Assembly: GCA_951812925.1 (NCBI GenBank)
Contig: OX638369.1
Coordinates: 56,806,228-56,870,227 of the forward strand
Direction of reading: 5' to 3'
Length of the DNA stretch: 64,000 nt
Source of the DNA: Calliopum simillimum
Lineage: Eukaryota; Arthropoda; Insecta; Diptera; Lauxaniidae
Shown here piece after piece: positions 36,101 to 47,516 of this stretch; within the stretch, counting starts at the first letter, position 1; each line of letters opens with the position of its first letter. The position numbers were made by a program, and so were the translations under genes. The notes beneath the pieces are model-generated. The model saw only the letters and a program-made list of their open reading frames with translations, did no database searches and was not told the DNA's origin.

Positions 36101-36196
36101 TTGAAAATGCTCGATGATATTATGCCAGAGATGACAAAACGTACAGCTGCTGATAATCATTTAAATGCTGAGGCGGGAATTACCTTGGCGTATTAA
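30173..36196 (+). CDS. Ndae1: SLC4 family bicarbonate transporter, membrane domain (Ndae1-like)
   Basis: Five exons: 30173-30856, 30935-31069, 34166-34665, 34734-35046, 35936-36196; all GT-AG, phases consistent, 630 codons plus TAA. It begins [19 protein letters not shown], the SLC4 segment just before the membrane domain. Then come [22 protein letters not shown]1, [18 protein letters not shown], a glycosylated loop (NVT, NGT), [61 protein letters not shown] and [19 protein letters not shown]. These are SLC4 hallmarks, closest to Na+-driven NDAE/NBC types, acting in the plasma membrane in Na+-coupled HCO3-/Cl- transport. Oddities: no N-terminal cytosolic domain exons found upstream in the window; TM1 has [14 protein letters not shown] where the family has SP..TFGGLLGEAT; the large extracellular loop is short; the C-terminus stops at AGITLAY without the usual tail. 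Intron 2 (3.1 kb) and intron 4 hold transposons. AATAAA lies at 36273. The open frame over 630 codons argues for function. Confidence 0.85.
31178..31560. mobile_element. Hairpin element in SLC4 intron 2
   Basis: 'cagagccataacaaccacat' and 'agatatctctatgcttttca' at the left (31178-31290) are mirrored by 'tgaaaagcatagagatatct' and 'atgtggttgttttggctct' at the right (31430-31555). A further 'gctctgtg' at about 32551-32558 might be the far end of a larger element (31176-32560) that also contains the frames at 31640-32215. Confidence 0.7.
31640..32215 (-). pseudogene. Broken protein-like frames on minus strand, unidentified
   Basis: Three minus-strand segments read like coding sequence. The first, about 32213 down to 32055, includes [15 protein letters not shown] and [14 protein letters not shown], preceded by 'tttttcag' and followed by GTAAGT. 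The second, about 32034-31800, includes [20 protein letters not shown]. The third, about 31745-31640, includes [21 protein letters not shown] 57-nt GT-AG intron could join the first two, but the phase does not work without a stop, and the join to the third also fails. I do not recognise the family. It may be a decayed transposase or a nested gene with errors. Confidence 0.35.
32570..34160. other. Rest of SLC4 intron 2, with two hairpins
   Basis: 33185-33500 is a hairpin: 'gtgccttcgtgagatatcgg' and 'atcggtcgagaaaat' pair with 'cgaccttttgcacccaatat' and 'ctcacaaaggcacc'. 33720-33985 is another: 'tgctcatatacctgcaggta' pairs with 'cctgcaggtatatgagca', with further arm matches outward. No exon is seen. 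Confidence 0.55.
35244..35747 (+). mobile_element. 5'-truncated RTE-like retrotransposon end, copy 1
   Basis: Flanked by the exact 13-bp copy tacttttcatttc (35231-35243 and 35748-35760). Its plus-strand frames encode the C-terminal end of a non-LTR reverse transcriptase protein: [15 protein letters not shown], then [15 protein letters not shown]. Premature stops and frameshifts break it. It ends in acatacatac repeats, as RTE-clade tails often do. It lies inside SLC4 intron 4, in the gene's orientation. Confidence 0.85.
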
Positions 36197-36272
36197 TCTT
36201 AAGGCAGAAGTAGGCACCTACCTAGGGCGCCAAATTTTCGGTGCGATAAAAATTGAGAACTTTAAAGAGAAA

Positions 36273-36278
36273 AATAAA
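36273..36278 (+). terminator. Poly(A) signal candidate for the SLC4 unit
   Basis: AATAAA 77 bp after the TAA at 36194-36196. It supports use of that early stop. Confidence 0.45.
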
Positions 36279-36886
36279 ATTTTTATACGTATCTTCTCTT
36301 TTATACGAGCTAAACTGTATACGTGTATGTATGTATGTACTTATGTAAATATGTTTGGAACGGGCAAGTTTTTTCTCGAAAACGGCTGTAGCAATTTTTA
36401 TGAAACTTCAGATAATGTTAGATATTAGCATGCAATGAAGAATGAGCTAGGTCTAAACTGTGTGGATACTCATGAAGAGGTGTGACACCGCCCTAAATTT
36501 TAAATTTAATCTGATCATATCTCGCAAACCATACAAGATATTTTGTTGAAATTTGGTAGGCGGGTAGTGATTATCAATGCCTTGTAACAAACGAAAAGTA
36601 AGTGGCATCAAAGAAGTGCCACACCCACTTTTTAATCATTAAAAACTTTGATTCAATATTACTCTGAAACGACTCCAACAATTTTAATGAAAATTTAGGT
36701 GATGTTACCGCCGGAAACAAGAAATAATATGTCATATGTCGTTATATTATGAAAACTCGTTGAAGGACGTGGCACCTACCACAAAAACATAATAAACTTT
36801 AAAAAGAAAACTTCTAAAGAGTCTTCTTGCTATTAGGCACCTATGAACTGAAAGTGGGCGAAATATCGCTAGTCTACGTGGATCCT

Positions 36887-37293
36887 ACTGGCTTGTTACT
36901 GAACAACTAACTAACAAGGTGCAAGTATTCGACAACGATTGCTTAAGGCGTATACTAAAGGTTTGGTGGCCTCGCACTATATCAAATACCGAGCTACATC
37001 AAAAATGCAATCAGAAAACTATAGCAAACGAGGTCAAGCTGCGTAAATGGAGATGGATTAGTCACACTCTCCGGAAACCACACAGCGAAGTTTGTCGCCA
37101 GGCTCTTGAGTGGAATCCACAAGGCAGTAGAGGACGTGGTAGACCCAAAACCAACTTGAAAAGGTCGCTGGAAAAGGAAATACAAGAATTGGGAAAGTCG
37201 TGGCAAGAGATCAAATTCATCGCAAGGGATTGCAACAAATGGAAACGTCTCATATTGACCCTATGCTCCTCCCAGGAGTTAAAGGAGAATACA
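36887..37293 (+). mobile_element. 5'-truncated RTE-like retrotransposon end, copy 2
   Basis: Flanked by the exact 12-bp copy tacgtggatcct (36875-36886 and 37294-37305). Its frame is open: [20 protein letters not shown], then [20 protein letters not shown] and [20 protein letters not shown]. This is the conserved C-terminal domain following the RTE-type reverse transcriptase. It is less damaged than copy 1, to which it is very similar. It ends in 'aatacatac'. Confidence 0.85.
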
Positions 37294-37305
37294 TACGTGG
37301 ATCCT

Positions 37306-40014
37306 CCCTTACAATTAAAACACATAAAGCGATATGTCTCGCAAATGGTACAAGAAATTCTTCTGAAACTTGGTAGACAGGTATTGCTGACAAATGCCTT
37401 TTAAATAAAAATAAAAAATTTGGTTCAATATTATTCAGGAACAACTTCAACAATTTTAATGAAAACTTAGGAGATGTTACCCCCGGAAACAAGAAATAGT
37501 ATGTCATATGCCGTTATATTGGGAAAACTCGTAGAAAGGCGTGGTACCGCCCAAAATATAAACGCTATGAATAGCAAGATTATAAAGCAATCTTTCTGAA
37601 ATTAACTGTGGGGAGTAAACTTGCTATTAGGCACCACTCAATTGAAAATGGGCGAAACATAACTCCCTGACAAGTAAAAAACGTTTAATGGTGTAGCGTG
37701 CAAGCAGTGTAACATATATTGTGGAAAAGTGGTATATGCAAAAATTAAGCAGGATCTAAAAAATGACACGCTTTCTCCTTAGCAATGAAAAATTTTTGTT
37801 CAATATTACTAAAAACAGCTGCGAAAAATTCGAAGAATGCTTAGGTATATTATATATGCTCAGATCGGTCTCCAAGAAGTGGAACTTTTGTGCATGCAAT
37901 AGTTTATTGCTTTTTTCATGATTTTTATTTTTCCTTAAAAACGTTCAAACAGAATTTGATATTCAAATGCTTCCTACAGCCCTACGTAGAATCAATGTGT
38001 AATCAGTTTTAATTCAATTAAACAAAAGTAAATAAATTAGAGAAAGGAAAATAAAAAAATGAAATAAAAAAAAAAAATTAAATAAAAAAAAAAGTTAAAT
38101 AAAAAAAAAATCACCCGCGCTGTAGTTCGAACCCATGTTGATATTTGAATGCTTACTGCTGCCTCACAATAAATAATTGTGTAAGTGCTTCTAAATTTCT
38201 ATGCGGACAAGCGCTTTTACAGTGCTTGGCTCAGAAGCGCTTAAAATTTTTCGCTTTGGGTAAGACATGCTATTGGATCAATCATCTGATACCATTGAAT
38301 CGATAGTAAAACATACTATTAATATAATAGTCTCGAAATAATTATTTTAATAGTATGGGGCACATTGACTAATTTCAAAAGTAAAAACTGATTGATTTTA
38401 TTCGAACACCATAATTTTTATAGTTTTTTTTTCTGAGTGTATCGATCGATTTCATGTTTTTAAATGTTAAATCAATTATATTTCCGAAGCCGTTAAGCAT
38501 ATCATTTTGATTCTATGTTCATATGAAAAGTAATTGTGATTTCTTTTCAAGGAAAATATTTTAGATTCTAAATTTTTTAAGATGAAAAAAGAAGTCCCGG
38601 AGCATTTTTGTAATTTCAGTACTAAAATTTATTAAATTTAGTACTTTCTGCCAAAAAAAGGAAAAAAAAACTTATAACTTTTCCAAAATGGGTCTGAACA
38701 TGAAAATCGGTAAAGAAATGTCCAAGTCATGGACAATTCTGTGAGCAAGTGCTATTATTTGCCGATTTTTCACTTTTCCGCACCTCCACACACTGAAAAG
38801 ATCACAAAAAATGTTGTTGGTTTTAGCCTGAAACGTAATCATGTACCAAATTTCAGCGAAATTCAAGATGGTGATGGCCAGTATTTATTATGCTAGGCAG
38901 GCTGTATACGAGTATATACTGTGTACTTAAGCCTGAAACCCTAAAAAAAGGTTGGCTTCGGGCTTAAATTGAGGGTAGTCAAGAGAGAAAGTTTGGGTTC
39001 AGGGCTTACAAAACAAGTTTGGATTTAATAATCTGAGATAAAGTCTCTAAATTTTCAAAATGGCCTTTCGCGAGTTTTTAGTGAAAGTAAAAAATTGTGA
39101 ATGAGAGCTTTATAGTCATTTTTTTATTTTTTTTTTTTTTAAGTACCGATTGGCTTAAATTGTTCACCGAAATTATAACCGAAATCACTTCAACAAAAAA
39201 CACTTTTGAAGAAAGCACCTCCCCCATCGTACATGGTGACTAGTAAATGTCCTAAATTCTTTCCAACAATTTCCCGTACTATTTATTCCAGCGATCAGTT
39301 TGACGCAACTTTGAGGGTTATAGGGCGTTACGGCTAAGTCGCCTCATAAATATCCAGTGGAAAGGCCCTATTACATTATAATGCTGGACGCTAAACTTCC
39401 GTTAAAGCCGTTTTAGACCATCTGAGGAGTCATACACAATCTCTTATGAGTTTTCAAATATGACAACTCTGATTGTATGAATGTAAATTTATTACCCAAA
39501 TGATTTCTCAGAAGAAAACTTATATCAGTTATTTTGGCATTAGATTTGAATCTATTTGAAAAGAGAAGTCATAAGAGTTTTTAAATCTCTACTATCTACT
39601 TTTGTATTTAAGCTAGCAGCGATAAATGTGTAGCCAACCAACAATTAAATCGCTTAAATAAGCGAGTATACATGTAGCTGTCAAATCACAATTTAATAAG
39701 TTAAACGACCTAAGTGAACTTAGTTTCGAGTTAACGCAATTCGTCAATTTTGGGAGAGGCGAATTTCTCAACGTTGCATCTCGTTCACTACAAAAAATCG
39801 CGCGTCACTTAAACGAAAAGATTTTATTTCAAGGGTCACCTTAATGGAAGCTTTCTTATGAAAAAGCTGATTATTACAAAACTTATCAACTGTCTGTGTT
39901 GTTTTCTTTTCCCATTAGACGTCAAAAACAGCTGTTGCGGTTTCGCGTGCTCCTTCCCCAAAGTCGAAAAAATTAATTAATTTCGGTAAAAATACAAAAA
40001 TTAACTAAGCCAGA
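37306..40014. other. Intergenic between SLC4 unit and mEFG1
   Basis: 37440-37680 carries the dispersed 'ggcgtggtaccgccc' repeat also seen at 36440-36800. Near 38111-38140 the minus strand reads GGGTTCGAACTACAGCG, a B-box-like tRNA-derived piece beside poly-A runs; a diverged second copy of its flank lies near 37960-38010. No gene is seen. The last 300 bp would include the mEFG1 promoter, without a TATA or other motif that I can call. Confidence 0.4.
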
Positions 40015-42552
40015 ATGACAATTTTGCCAAGAATATTAGCAGGAAATATACAACTACGGATATCAGCCATAAAATCCTTTAAGCATGTAAGTACATGGAA
40101 AATAAGACGCACTTCCTCATCATATCACTATAGGTTATATAATTTTCCAAATTTATAAATGAAAATCCAATTTTATTCCTGCTTTAGGGTTACTGCACAC
40201 AATCCAAATTCTCGGAACTCAAAACAAACGAGAAAATTCGCAACATTGGTATTTCAGCACATATTGACAGTGGCAAGACAACGCTGACCGAACGCATTCT
40301 CTTCTACACTGGACGCATTACGGAAATGCATGAGGTACGCGGTAAAGATAACGTTGGCGCTACTATGGACTCAATGGAATTGGAACGGCAACGCGGTATC
40401 ACCATTCAATCAGCTGCCACTTACACGTTGTGGAAAGATACAAACATCAATATTATCGATACACCCGGTCATGTGGATTTCACAGTAGAAGTAGAGCGCG
40501 CACTACGTGTCTTGGATGGTGCAGTTCTAGTGCTGTGTGCAGTTGGTGGAGTCCAAAGTCAAACGCTCACAGTGAATCGCCAAATGAAGCGTTATAATGT
40601 TCCGTGTTTAGCTTTCATTAATAAGCTCGATCGTACCGGCTCAAATCCATACCGTGTGCTCTCTCACATGCGCTCTAAAATGAATCATAATGCCGCATTC
40701 ATACAATTGCCCATAGGGTTAGAAAGCAAATGCAAAGGAATTGTAGATTTAGTGGGTGAAAAATCGATTTACTTTGAGGGCGAACATGGTATGCAATTGC
40801 GTTATGATGAGATACCACAGGATATGCGCACTGAAGCTGCAGAGAGGCGACAGGAAATGATTGAACATTTGTCCAATGTAGATGAAACTTTGGGGGAGTT
40901 ATTTCTGGAGGAGAAGGGACTAACGGAAAGTGATATCAAGGTGAGTTTTTTATATTTTTATTTATATGTTTGATGCAATCCTAAACTATTGATTCGTATT
41001 ATATTCTATTCTTTTGTAGGCTGCTTTGCGACGCACTTGCATCAAACGAACATTCACGCCAGTCTTAGTTGGCACAGCTTTAAAGAATAAAGGCGTGCAA
41101 CCATTACTCGATGCTGTCATTGATTATCTACCTAATCCCGGTGAAGTTGAAAATCTTGCATTCATCCAGAAGGAAGGTAGCGAACCGGAAAAAATTATAT
41201 TAAATTCAGCACGCGATGGCAAAGACCCATTCGTTGGTTTGGCGTTCAAGCTGGAAGCTGGACGCTTTGGTCAACTTACATATCTACGCTGCTATCAAGG
41301 TGTCTTGCGTAAAGGTGACAACATTTACAATGCACGCACCAACAGAAAGGTGCGAATTGCACGTCTTGTGCGTTTGCACTCCAGTATTATGGAAGATGTA
41401 AATGAAGTTTATGCTGGTGATATTTTTGCGCTATTTGGTGTTGATTGCGCATCCGGTGATACATTCACCACCAATCCCAAGAATAACTTATCGATGGAAT
41501 CAATTTTTGTACCAGAACCTGTTGTTTCAATGGCAATCAAACCAAATAATGCCAAGGATAGGGATAACTTTGCAAAAGCCGTTGGACGTTTCACCAAAGA
41601 AGATCCTACCTTCCATTTCTTTTATGATAATGATGTAAAGGAGACATTAGTTTCGGGCATGGGTAAGTTTGCGTTTATGACAAAGTTATATGTAAATTTA
41701 ATAAATCCTCTTTCCTGTAGGTGAACTGCATTTGGAAATATACGCTCAGCGCATGGAACGTGAATATGGCTGCCCCGTTACACTTGGTAAACCAAAAGTA
41801 GCATTCCGTGAAACTCTTGTAGCACCCTGTCAATTTGATTACTTGCATAAGAAACAATCTGGTGGCTCTGGACAATATGCTCGTATTATTGGCATAATGG
41901 AACCATTACCACCAACACAAAATACATTATTGGAATTTTCTGATGAAACAATGGGTACTAATGTGCCAAAGCAATTTGTGCCTGGTGTTGAAAAAGGTTT
42001 CCGCGAAATGGCTGAGCGTGGTATGTTATCTGGTCATAAGTTATCTGGTATTCGTTTCCGTCTTCAAGACGGTGGTCATCACATTGTTGACTCCAGCGAG
42101 CTGGCTTTCATGTTGGCCGCACATGGCGCTATTAAGGAAGTTTTCCAAAATGGCTCATGGCAGATTTTAGAGCCAGTAATGATGGTTGAAGTGACAGCAC
42201 CAGAGGAATTTCAGGGCGCTGTAATGGGTCAGTTAAGTAAAAGACATGGTATAATTACGGGCACTGATGGTACTGAAGGCTGGTTTACTGTATATGCTGA
42301 AGTGCCATTGAATGATATGTTCGGTTATGTTAACGAATTGAGGTAAAGTGGATGTTTTCCTTAAGTCTGACTGTATAAAATGATTGTTCTTTTGTGTTTA
42401 TTTACAGATCAAGTACACAGGGTAAAGGAGAATTTAGCATGGAATACTCACGATACTCTCCATGTTTACCAGATGTTCAAGAGCAAGTTGTAAGACAGTA
42501 TCAAGAATCCCAAGGTTTGGGACAGCAAGAGAAGAAGAAAAAAAAGAACTAA
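40015..42552 (+). CDS. mEFG1: Elongation factor G, mitochondrial 1 (mEFG1)
   Basis: Five exons: 40015-40086, 40188-40940, 41020-41662, 41721-42342, 42408-42552; 744 aa, the normal family length. The GTPase translocates the ribosome in mitochondrial protein synthesis. Residues 1-35 are basic and free of acidic residues up to about 33, fitting a mitochondrial import signal. GTPase motifs: G1 AHIDSGKTT (48-56), G2 RGIT (93-96), G3 DTPGH (115-119), G4 NKLD (169-172). Domain II follows, then domains III-V (e.g. [40 protein letters not shown]). The Lys-rich end is QEKKKKKN. All introns are short (58-101 bp) with clean GT-AG sites and matching phases. Family features favour mEFG1 over the recycling factor mEFG2. 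The Drosophila orthologue is also called iconoclast (ico), from memory. Confidence 0.97.
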
Positions 42553-42614
42553 AAGCTTAATATATCTAATGAGTAATTTTCTACTTATTAGGCTGAATTA
42601 TCTATATTTAATGT

Positions 42615-42860
42615 TTAAAAAAAGTATAACAATTTATTATTTTTATGTTTAATATAACGACAAGTTTTGTTTATAACACTGTGATACAAAAATAATGAAA
42701 AAAACAACAGAATCACGAAGTCTAAAATAGATGTTTTCTTTAACAGCAAAATTTTTCCTGCACATAGCGAATTTAGGCAATAGGAAATAGCACCCAGTAA
42801 AATAATGCCCACAAAAAAACCAAACAGCATCCACAAAAATAGCGCCCATTTATTTAACAT
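42615..42860 (-). CDS. Possible small two-pass membrane protein (81 aa), doubtful
   Basis: An open minus-strand frame convergent with mEFG1 (63 bp between the stops). It has two hydrophobic segments: about residues 5-29 (WALFLWMLFGFFVGIILLGA...) and about 44-62 (ILDFVILLFFSLFLYHSVI), then a basic tail. The ATG has A at -3. I do not recognise it. AT-rich DNA readily yields hydrophobic frames by chance, so this is weakly supported. Confidence 0.22.
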   Translation of the reverse strand: MLNKWALFLWMLFGFFVGIILLGAISYCLNSLCAGKILLLKKTSILDFVILLFFSLFLYHSVINKTCRYIKHKNNKLLYFF

Positions 42861-45800
42861 TAAATATCAGCCACACAATGGAGGTTATCGTGAATAAATT
42901 TCCCGAGGAATTTGCAATTTCAACCTTTATTATAACATTCGATTCAAAGCTTTCGGAACGGAAGTCGGAGGTCAAAATCAATCGGAAACTAAGACCTTTC
43001 GTAGCCGAAGTTCCATAACATCCGCAACGTATATGGGCATATACGAAAATAATCTCTTATATGAACCAGGTTTTAAGAAATTTTTTTTTTTTTTTTTTTT
43101 TTCATGTTTAATGAAATATATTCCGAGACGTATAAAACTAAATTCCCAATAGGTGCACAAAAAAATTTCGACCCGAGAGGGTGTCAGGAGGTCGTTTTAT
43201 ATAAAAACTTTGGGAAAATCGCGATTAACGATAATATACGGGAGAGCACATATTTCAAAAGTAGTAGATATGTAACAGGGTAAAAAATAAAAACTCAAAA
43301 TTTTGGCTAAAAAATGCGATTATTGGCGATATGCGATTATGCGATCGAGCACACCATAGCGACACATAAGGCAAGATAGCGGTAATTTTAGAGTCACTGG
43401 ACTGGAAGTGCCCCTACATATAGTAGACATAGTAGACTCTAAAGCGTGGACCTCCGACTGGAAAGTGGAAGCTGTTTTACACATTGCAACTGCTTTTTTG
43501 GATATTTGTTTTTCTATTTTTATACCTATCATTGAATCATAGATGTGATTCTTGTGTTAGGGTTTTAACATTCCTCCTCCATACAGTGCGGTAATTTTTT
43601 AAAAGAAAGCAGCATAAGTTCTTTGCTTATTTCGCAAATCTGATTTTTTGTATAATTATGTTGAAGTTCTACCTTACCTGTACAATCCAAGTGGTTTTTT
43701 TTTATTAAAAAGTTTCTTCACTTTGCACAAGACATTGAAACTCACTTTAATCCAGGCTTTAATCCACTGTATTTTTCTTTTTCTTTTGTTTTTCTATTTC
43801 ACTATTTACACTTCACTTCATTTTCTATCATTTTGTTTTCTTGCAATTGGGATTTTTGTAAAAATATCACTGAATAAAATACCGAGTTTAATTCCAAAAA
43901 ACGTTAGCAAAAACTTTGCTTTCCGAACACAAACTAAATTCAGTTTTATCCAGTGCTGCCAACTGTGAGGAATTCCGGATCTTGAAGAAATTTTATTTGA
44001 GCAATTTTTTAACCTCCGTATTAAGGTGCAATCACAGTGTAGAACGATTTGAATGAAAGAATGGCAACGTCCATAGTGAAAGCGCGGCGTTGCTTCAACT
44101 GTAGCGTGAAGCCGCTTTGGGAGTGTTTTGCTGCGCTGCAAACGTTTTGTTTTGCATTTTTTTTGTGTATTTCCAGTCGAAGTAGAAAAGGAAAATGTAA
44201 GAATAGACAAAACAGAGGTCAATAGCATAAAACACATAAAAATTCAAAAGGAAGCGTAAAGCGGCTTTGTGTTTTGATTTTTTATTTAATTGCTTGCATT
44301 CTTTGCATCTCTCACCGTTTTTTCTCACTTGTTTCCGTTCCTCTTGTGCACTCATTGCAAAGGACCAATGAATTCATTTGAAAAATGAAAACATATGATT
44401 CGAGCGATTGCAACAACAATTTCATGCGGCTTGAAGTCAGGTGTGTTGGAGTCTTTTTCGTTGTGATCGTCAAGCAATGGGAATTCTATTTTTGTTATTG
44501 ATTGTTGTTGTCATTGCTTCCATCGAATGTTGAAATTTTTTAATTTCATTTTTCAATTGAATTCTTTGGTCCTTTGCAATGAGTGCAAAAGAGAAATAAA
44601 AGCAAGTGTGATAAAACGATGAGAAAGATACAAGGAATTCAAGCAATTTGATTTATTATTTATTTTCTTGTTGTAATTTGACTGGAAACACAGAAAAAAG
44701 ATTAAAAAAAACAGCAATGAATGCAACAACAATAGTAGTTGGTCGCCGTCTTCCCTTTGCATTTTATTTCCAAGTACAAAACAAAATAAAGAAAATAAAA
44801 AAAAGAAACAAAAACAAATAAATTTTTCTGTGCAATGAGTGCAAAAGATAAAAATACATTCCAAGCGTTGCTTCACGCTATGGTTCAAGCGCCCACTGTG
44901 ATCGCTATACGCAACTTGATTTTCGCCACGCTGTGATTTAACCGTAGTTCACTTCATTCCTCATGTATTAAAAGTCAAATAAATCTGAAAATAGCCGCAA
45001 GGACAAGTTTACATAGACATTCATAATCAAAATTATCATATATTTGGTGATTATTTTAATCATGAAATGAATGAGCAAACGATGCCACTTCACGAAATCA
45101 AACAGAGTTGTGCTGTAAAATATTTCGCTAAAACCGAGTTGTGTTGTAAAATGTTTCACAATTTGTTCCTTTTGGGAGTAAAATAATACAGTTTTCATGA
45201 AGAAATCTACGAGAAGTGATTAGTAGCAATCTTTGAATCAGTACCAACAAAATTTGGGAAACCAAACAAAATGAACTCACAGTTTGACACAAATTTGTCG
45301 CATGAAAAAATAATACAAAATAGCATTAAAAAAGTAGTAAATTAGTACTAGTAATCTAAAATCACATGAATGTGAACAAAATATAGTTTTATTCATGAAG
45401 CAAAAAAATTCATGATCATTTTGATTATGAATGTCTATGTAAACTAGCCTTAAATCGCCTCATAAGTCTCCGGTGGAAACAGGCTGTATATCATTCATTC
45501 TGTTTTTGCCATCATTAGTACAATCCAAGTAGAGGCTGGCTATATATCGTCATATCATCATAGGAAATACGAACAGGCGTAACAAAGTTTTTAATTTTTT
45601 TCAAAAAGAACATACCATTATTTATTTCTTTAAAGCGAAGCGAAAAACAAGTTTTAAGACGTTTGCTGCTTCGTTTATGAAAAAATAAAAAATGTTTTTA
45701 TGTTATTTTTGAAATAATAGAAAATGTGATATTTCCAATAATTCTTAGAAAGATAAAACCTTCACCATTCGATAGAGAACTTTTCCCTGAACAACATACC

Positions 45801-47516
45801 GTTAGCCAGACTTTATTTTTAAATATATTTCACGTGGAATGACACAATTAGCAAAATTTTTGCGGGGACCCATTTTGATATGTTGTTCAGAGGGAAATTC
45901 TCGATAGATTGGTAAAGGTTTCATGTTTCTTGGAATTATCAGAAATTTGATGTTTACAAAGTGCAGTGTAGGGGTGGTGGCGTGTATATTGGAGGCGTAC
46001 ACGCCTTTTTAAGCAGCCTCAAGGCTTTAGTGAAGTTTCAAGCCACAAAGGCTATTTTTCATTCAAACAAAATTAAACAGTTGACGTTTTGACTTCATGA
46101 ATAGAACTGATTTTATTTAAGTAATTCTTTTAGCTTATATATTTAAATTACCAGTATTTTTCTTATTCTACTTCTTACCACTATTTCTTGTTCTCCTCCT
46201 CCATTCCCGACTTTTCCCTTTTGATCACCAATCAAATTAAATTTATTTTTGGATTCCCATGATGAAAATCTAATCCACGAATACCAACAATTTTACTCAA
46301 TGCTTGACTTAAAATGTCATTGGTACCAGTGCAACTCAATGCATGTTGTTATTGTGCTCATGGCTTTGCATTATGTGTGTAACTTAACACTTGCAATACG
46401 TAAGAGGCACAAGCCAAAAAGGGATGAAAACAAATTTACTAATTTTTGTATTTTTGTGTTTCGGTATCCAAATTGTTTGCTCAAGAATTTGGTGAGACAA
46501 ATTGGTTTCGCTTCTTTTGTGTAGTGAATTAGTGATTTTGGTTTTATTGCTTTTTGCCGTCTGAAATATGCAATTGGAGAAGTTCTGATTTTATTTTAAA
46601 TTGTTTACGTTACTTTTTGTGGGAAAAGTTATTTGTTTATTTTATTTATGAAATATGGTTTTGATGTGACGGTATGTAAAATATTATGAATCAAAGTAAA
46701 AGTGTCTATGTGAGTACACTACAGCAGTAACCAAAAAGGTTTACATAAACTTAAATAATTGCAGTTGAATCAAAGTGGATTACCCTTATGCCGCGTCTGG
46801 ATTGAATTGGAATAAAATTTAACAATCCATTGTGAACCAGAATTGTGAACCAGATTTGCCAGATAAATTTAGATTAAAAATCGGATTAATCCATTTAAAT
46901 CCAGGGAATATGGATTGTTACGAAGGATTGAAATGGATGAAAAAAGACGCCGTCTATTTATCTATCTGAATCTATATTCTGATCTAGAATTGTGTACCAG
47001 ATTTCTCGGATAGATTTGGATTCAATTTAAAGGGGGAACAAACTATCGATCAAGTTCGTCAGTTTTGCTCAAATTTTGTCTTGGTTGCGTGCGTGGCCGC
47101 TATTTTTCGTCAGTCATAAGTCATGATCATGACGAACATGACCGCTAGTGTATAGTCCTATAAATGTAGTGTTCTACTTTTAGTCCATACGACAGATTTG
47201 ACAGCAAACTTTTATTTTCAATGTAGTAGCCCTGGCTTGGGAATGCAATTTTAAACGTCATTTCTTTAGTATTCTTATCGCAATTTAATTTCAGCGAAAA
47301 TTTTACTCCGACAATTTTTGTACAACCGCCTACAATCAACTTTATTTGTTTAAACGGAAAATTATTAAACACTGAGGTATAAAATCATCGCATATTTGTT
47401 TTTGGTTTTTATTATTGAAGTCTGTCACAACGAGTCGTTTAATCAAATTCATCCAAGGTATCGTAAAGATACCACCGCCTAACTTACAGAGTAAAATAAT
47501 CAGTATTGGAGATAAA
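42861..47516. other. Intergenic with several foldback elements
   Basis: A poly-T run lies at about 43080-43102. About 44029-44902 is a complex inverted structure ('gcttcaactgtagcgtgaag' against 'cttcacgctatggttcaagc'; 'ttgcaaaggaccaatgaatt' against 'aattctttggtcctttgcaa') with repeated 'tgcaatgagtgcaaaaga'. 45000-45452 is a hairpin with ends GGACAAGTTTACATAGAC and GTCTATGTAAACTAGCC. 45735-45960 is another ('tctcgatagattggtaaagg' against its complement near 45761). No gene is supported; the hydrophobic frames here are chance. Confidence 0.5.

Noticed and set aside
41402..41638. Extra ORFs overlapping mEFG1 exons
   Set aside because: Shadow frames of the conserved EF-G coding sequence.
44553..44888. 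111-aa hydrophobic minus-strand ORF
   Set aside because: Phe/Leu/Cys-rich translation of AT-rich DNA inside a repeat structure; no family features.
46249..46524. 91-aa plus-strand ORF beginning MDSHDEN
   Set aside because: The frame starts at TTG, has no good ATG, no splice partners and no recognisable domain.
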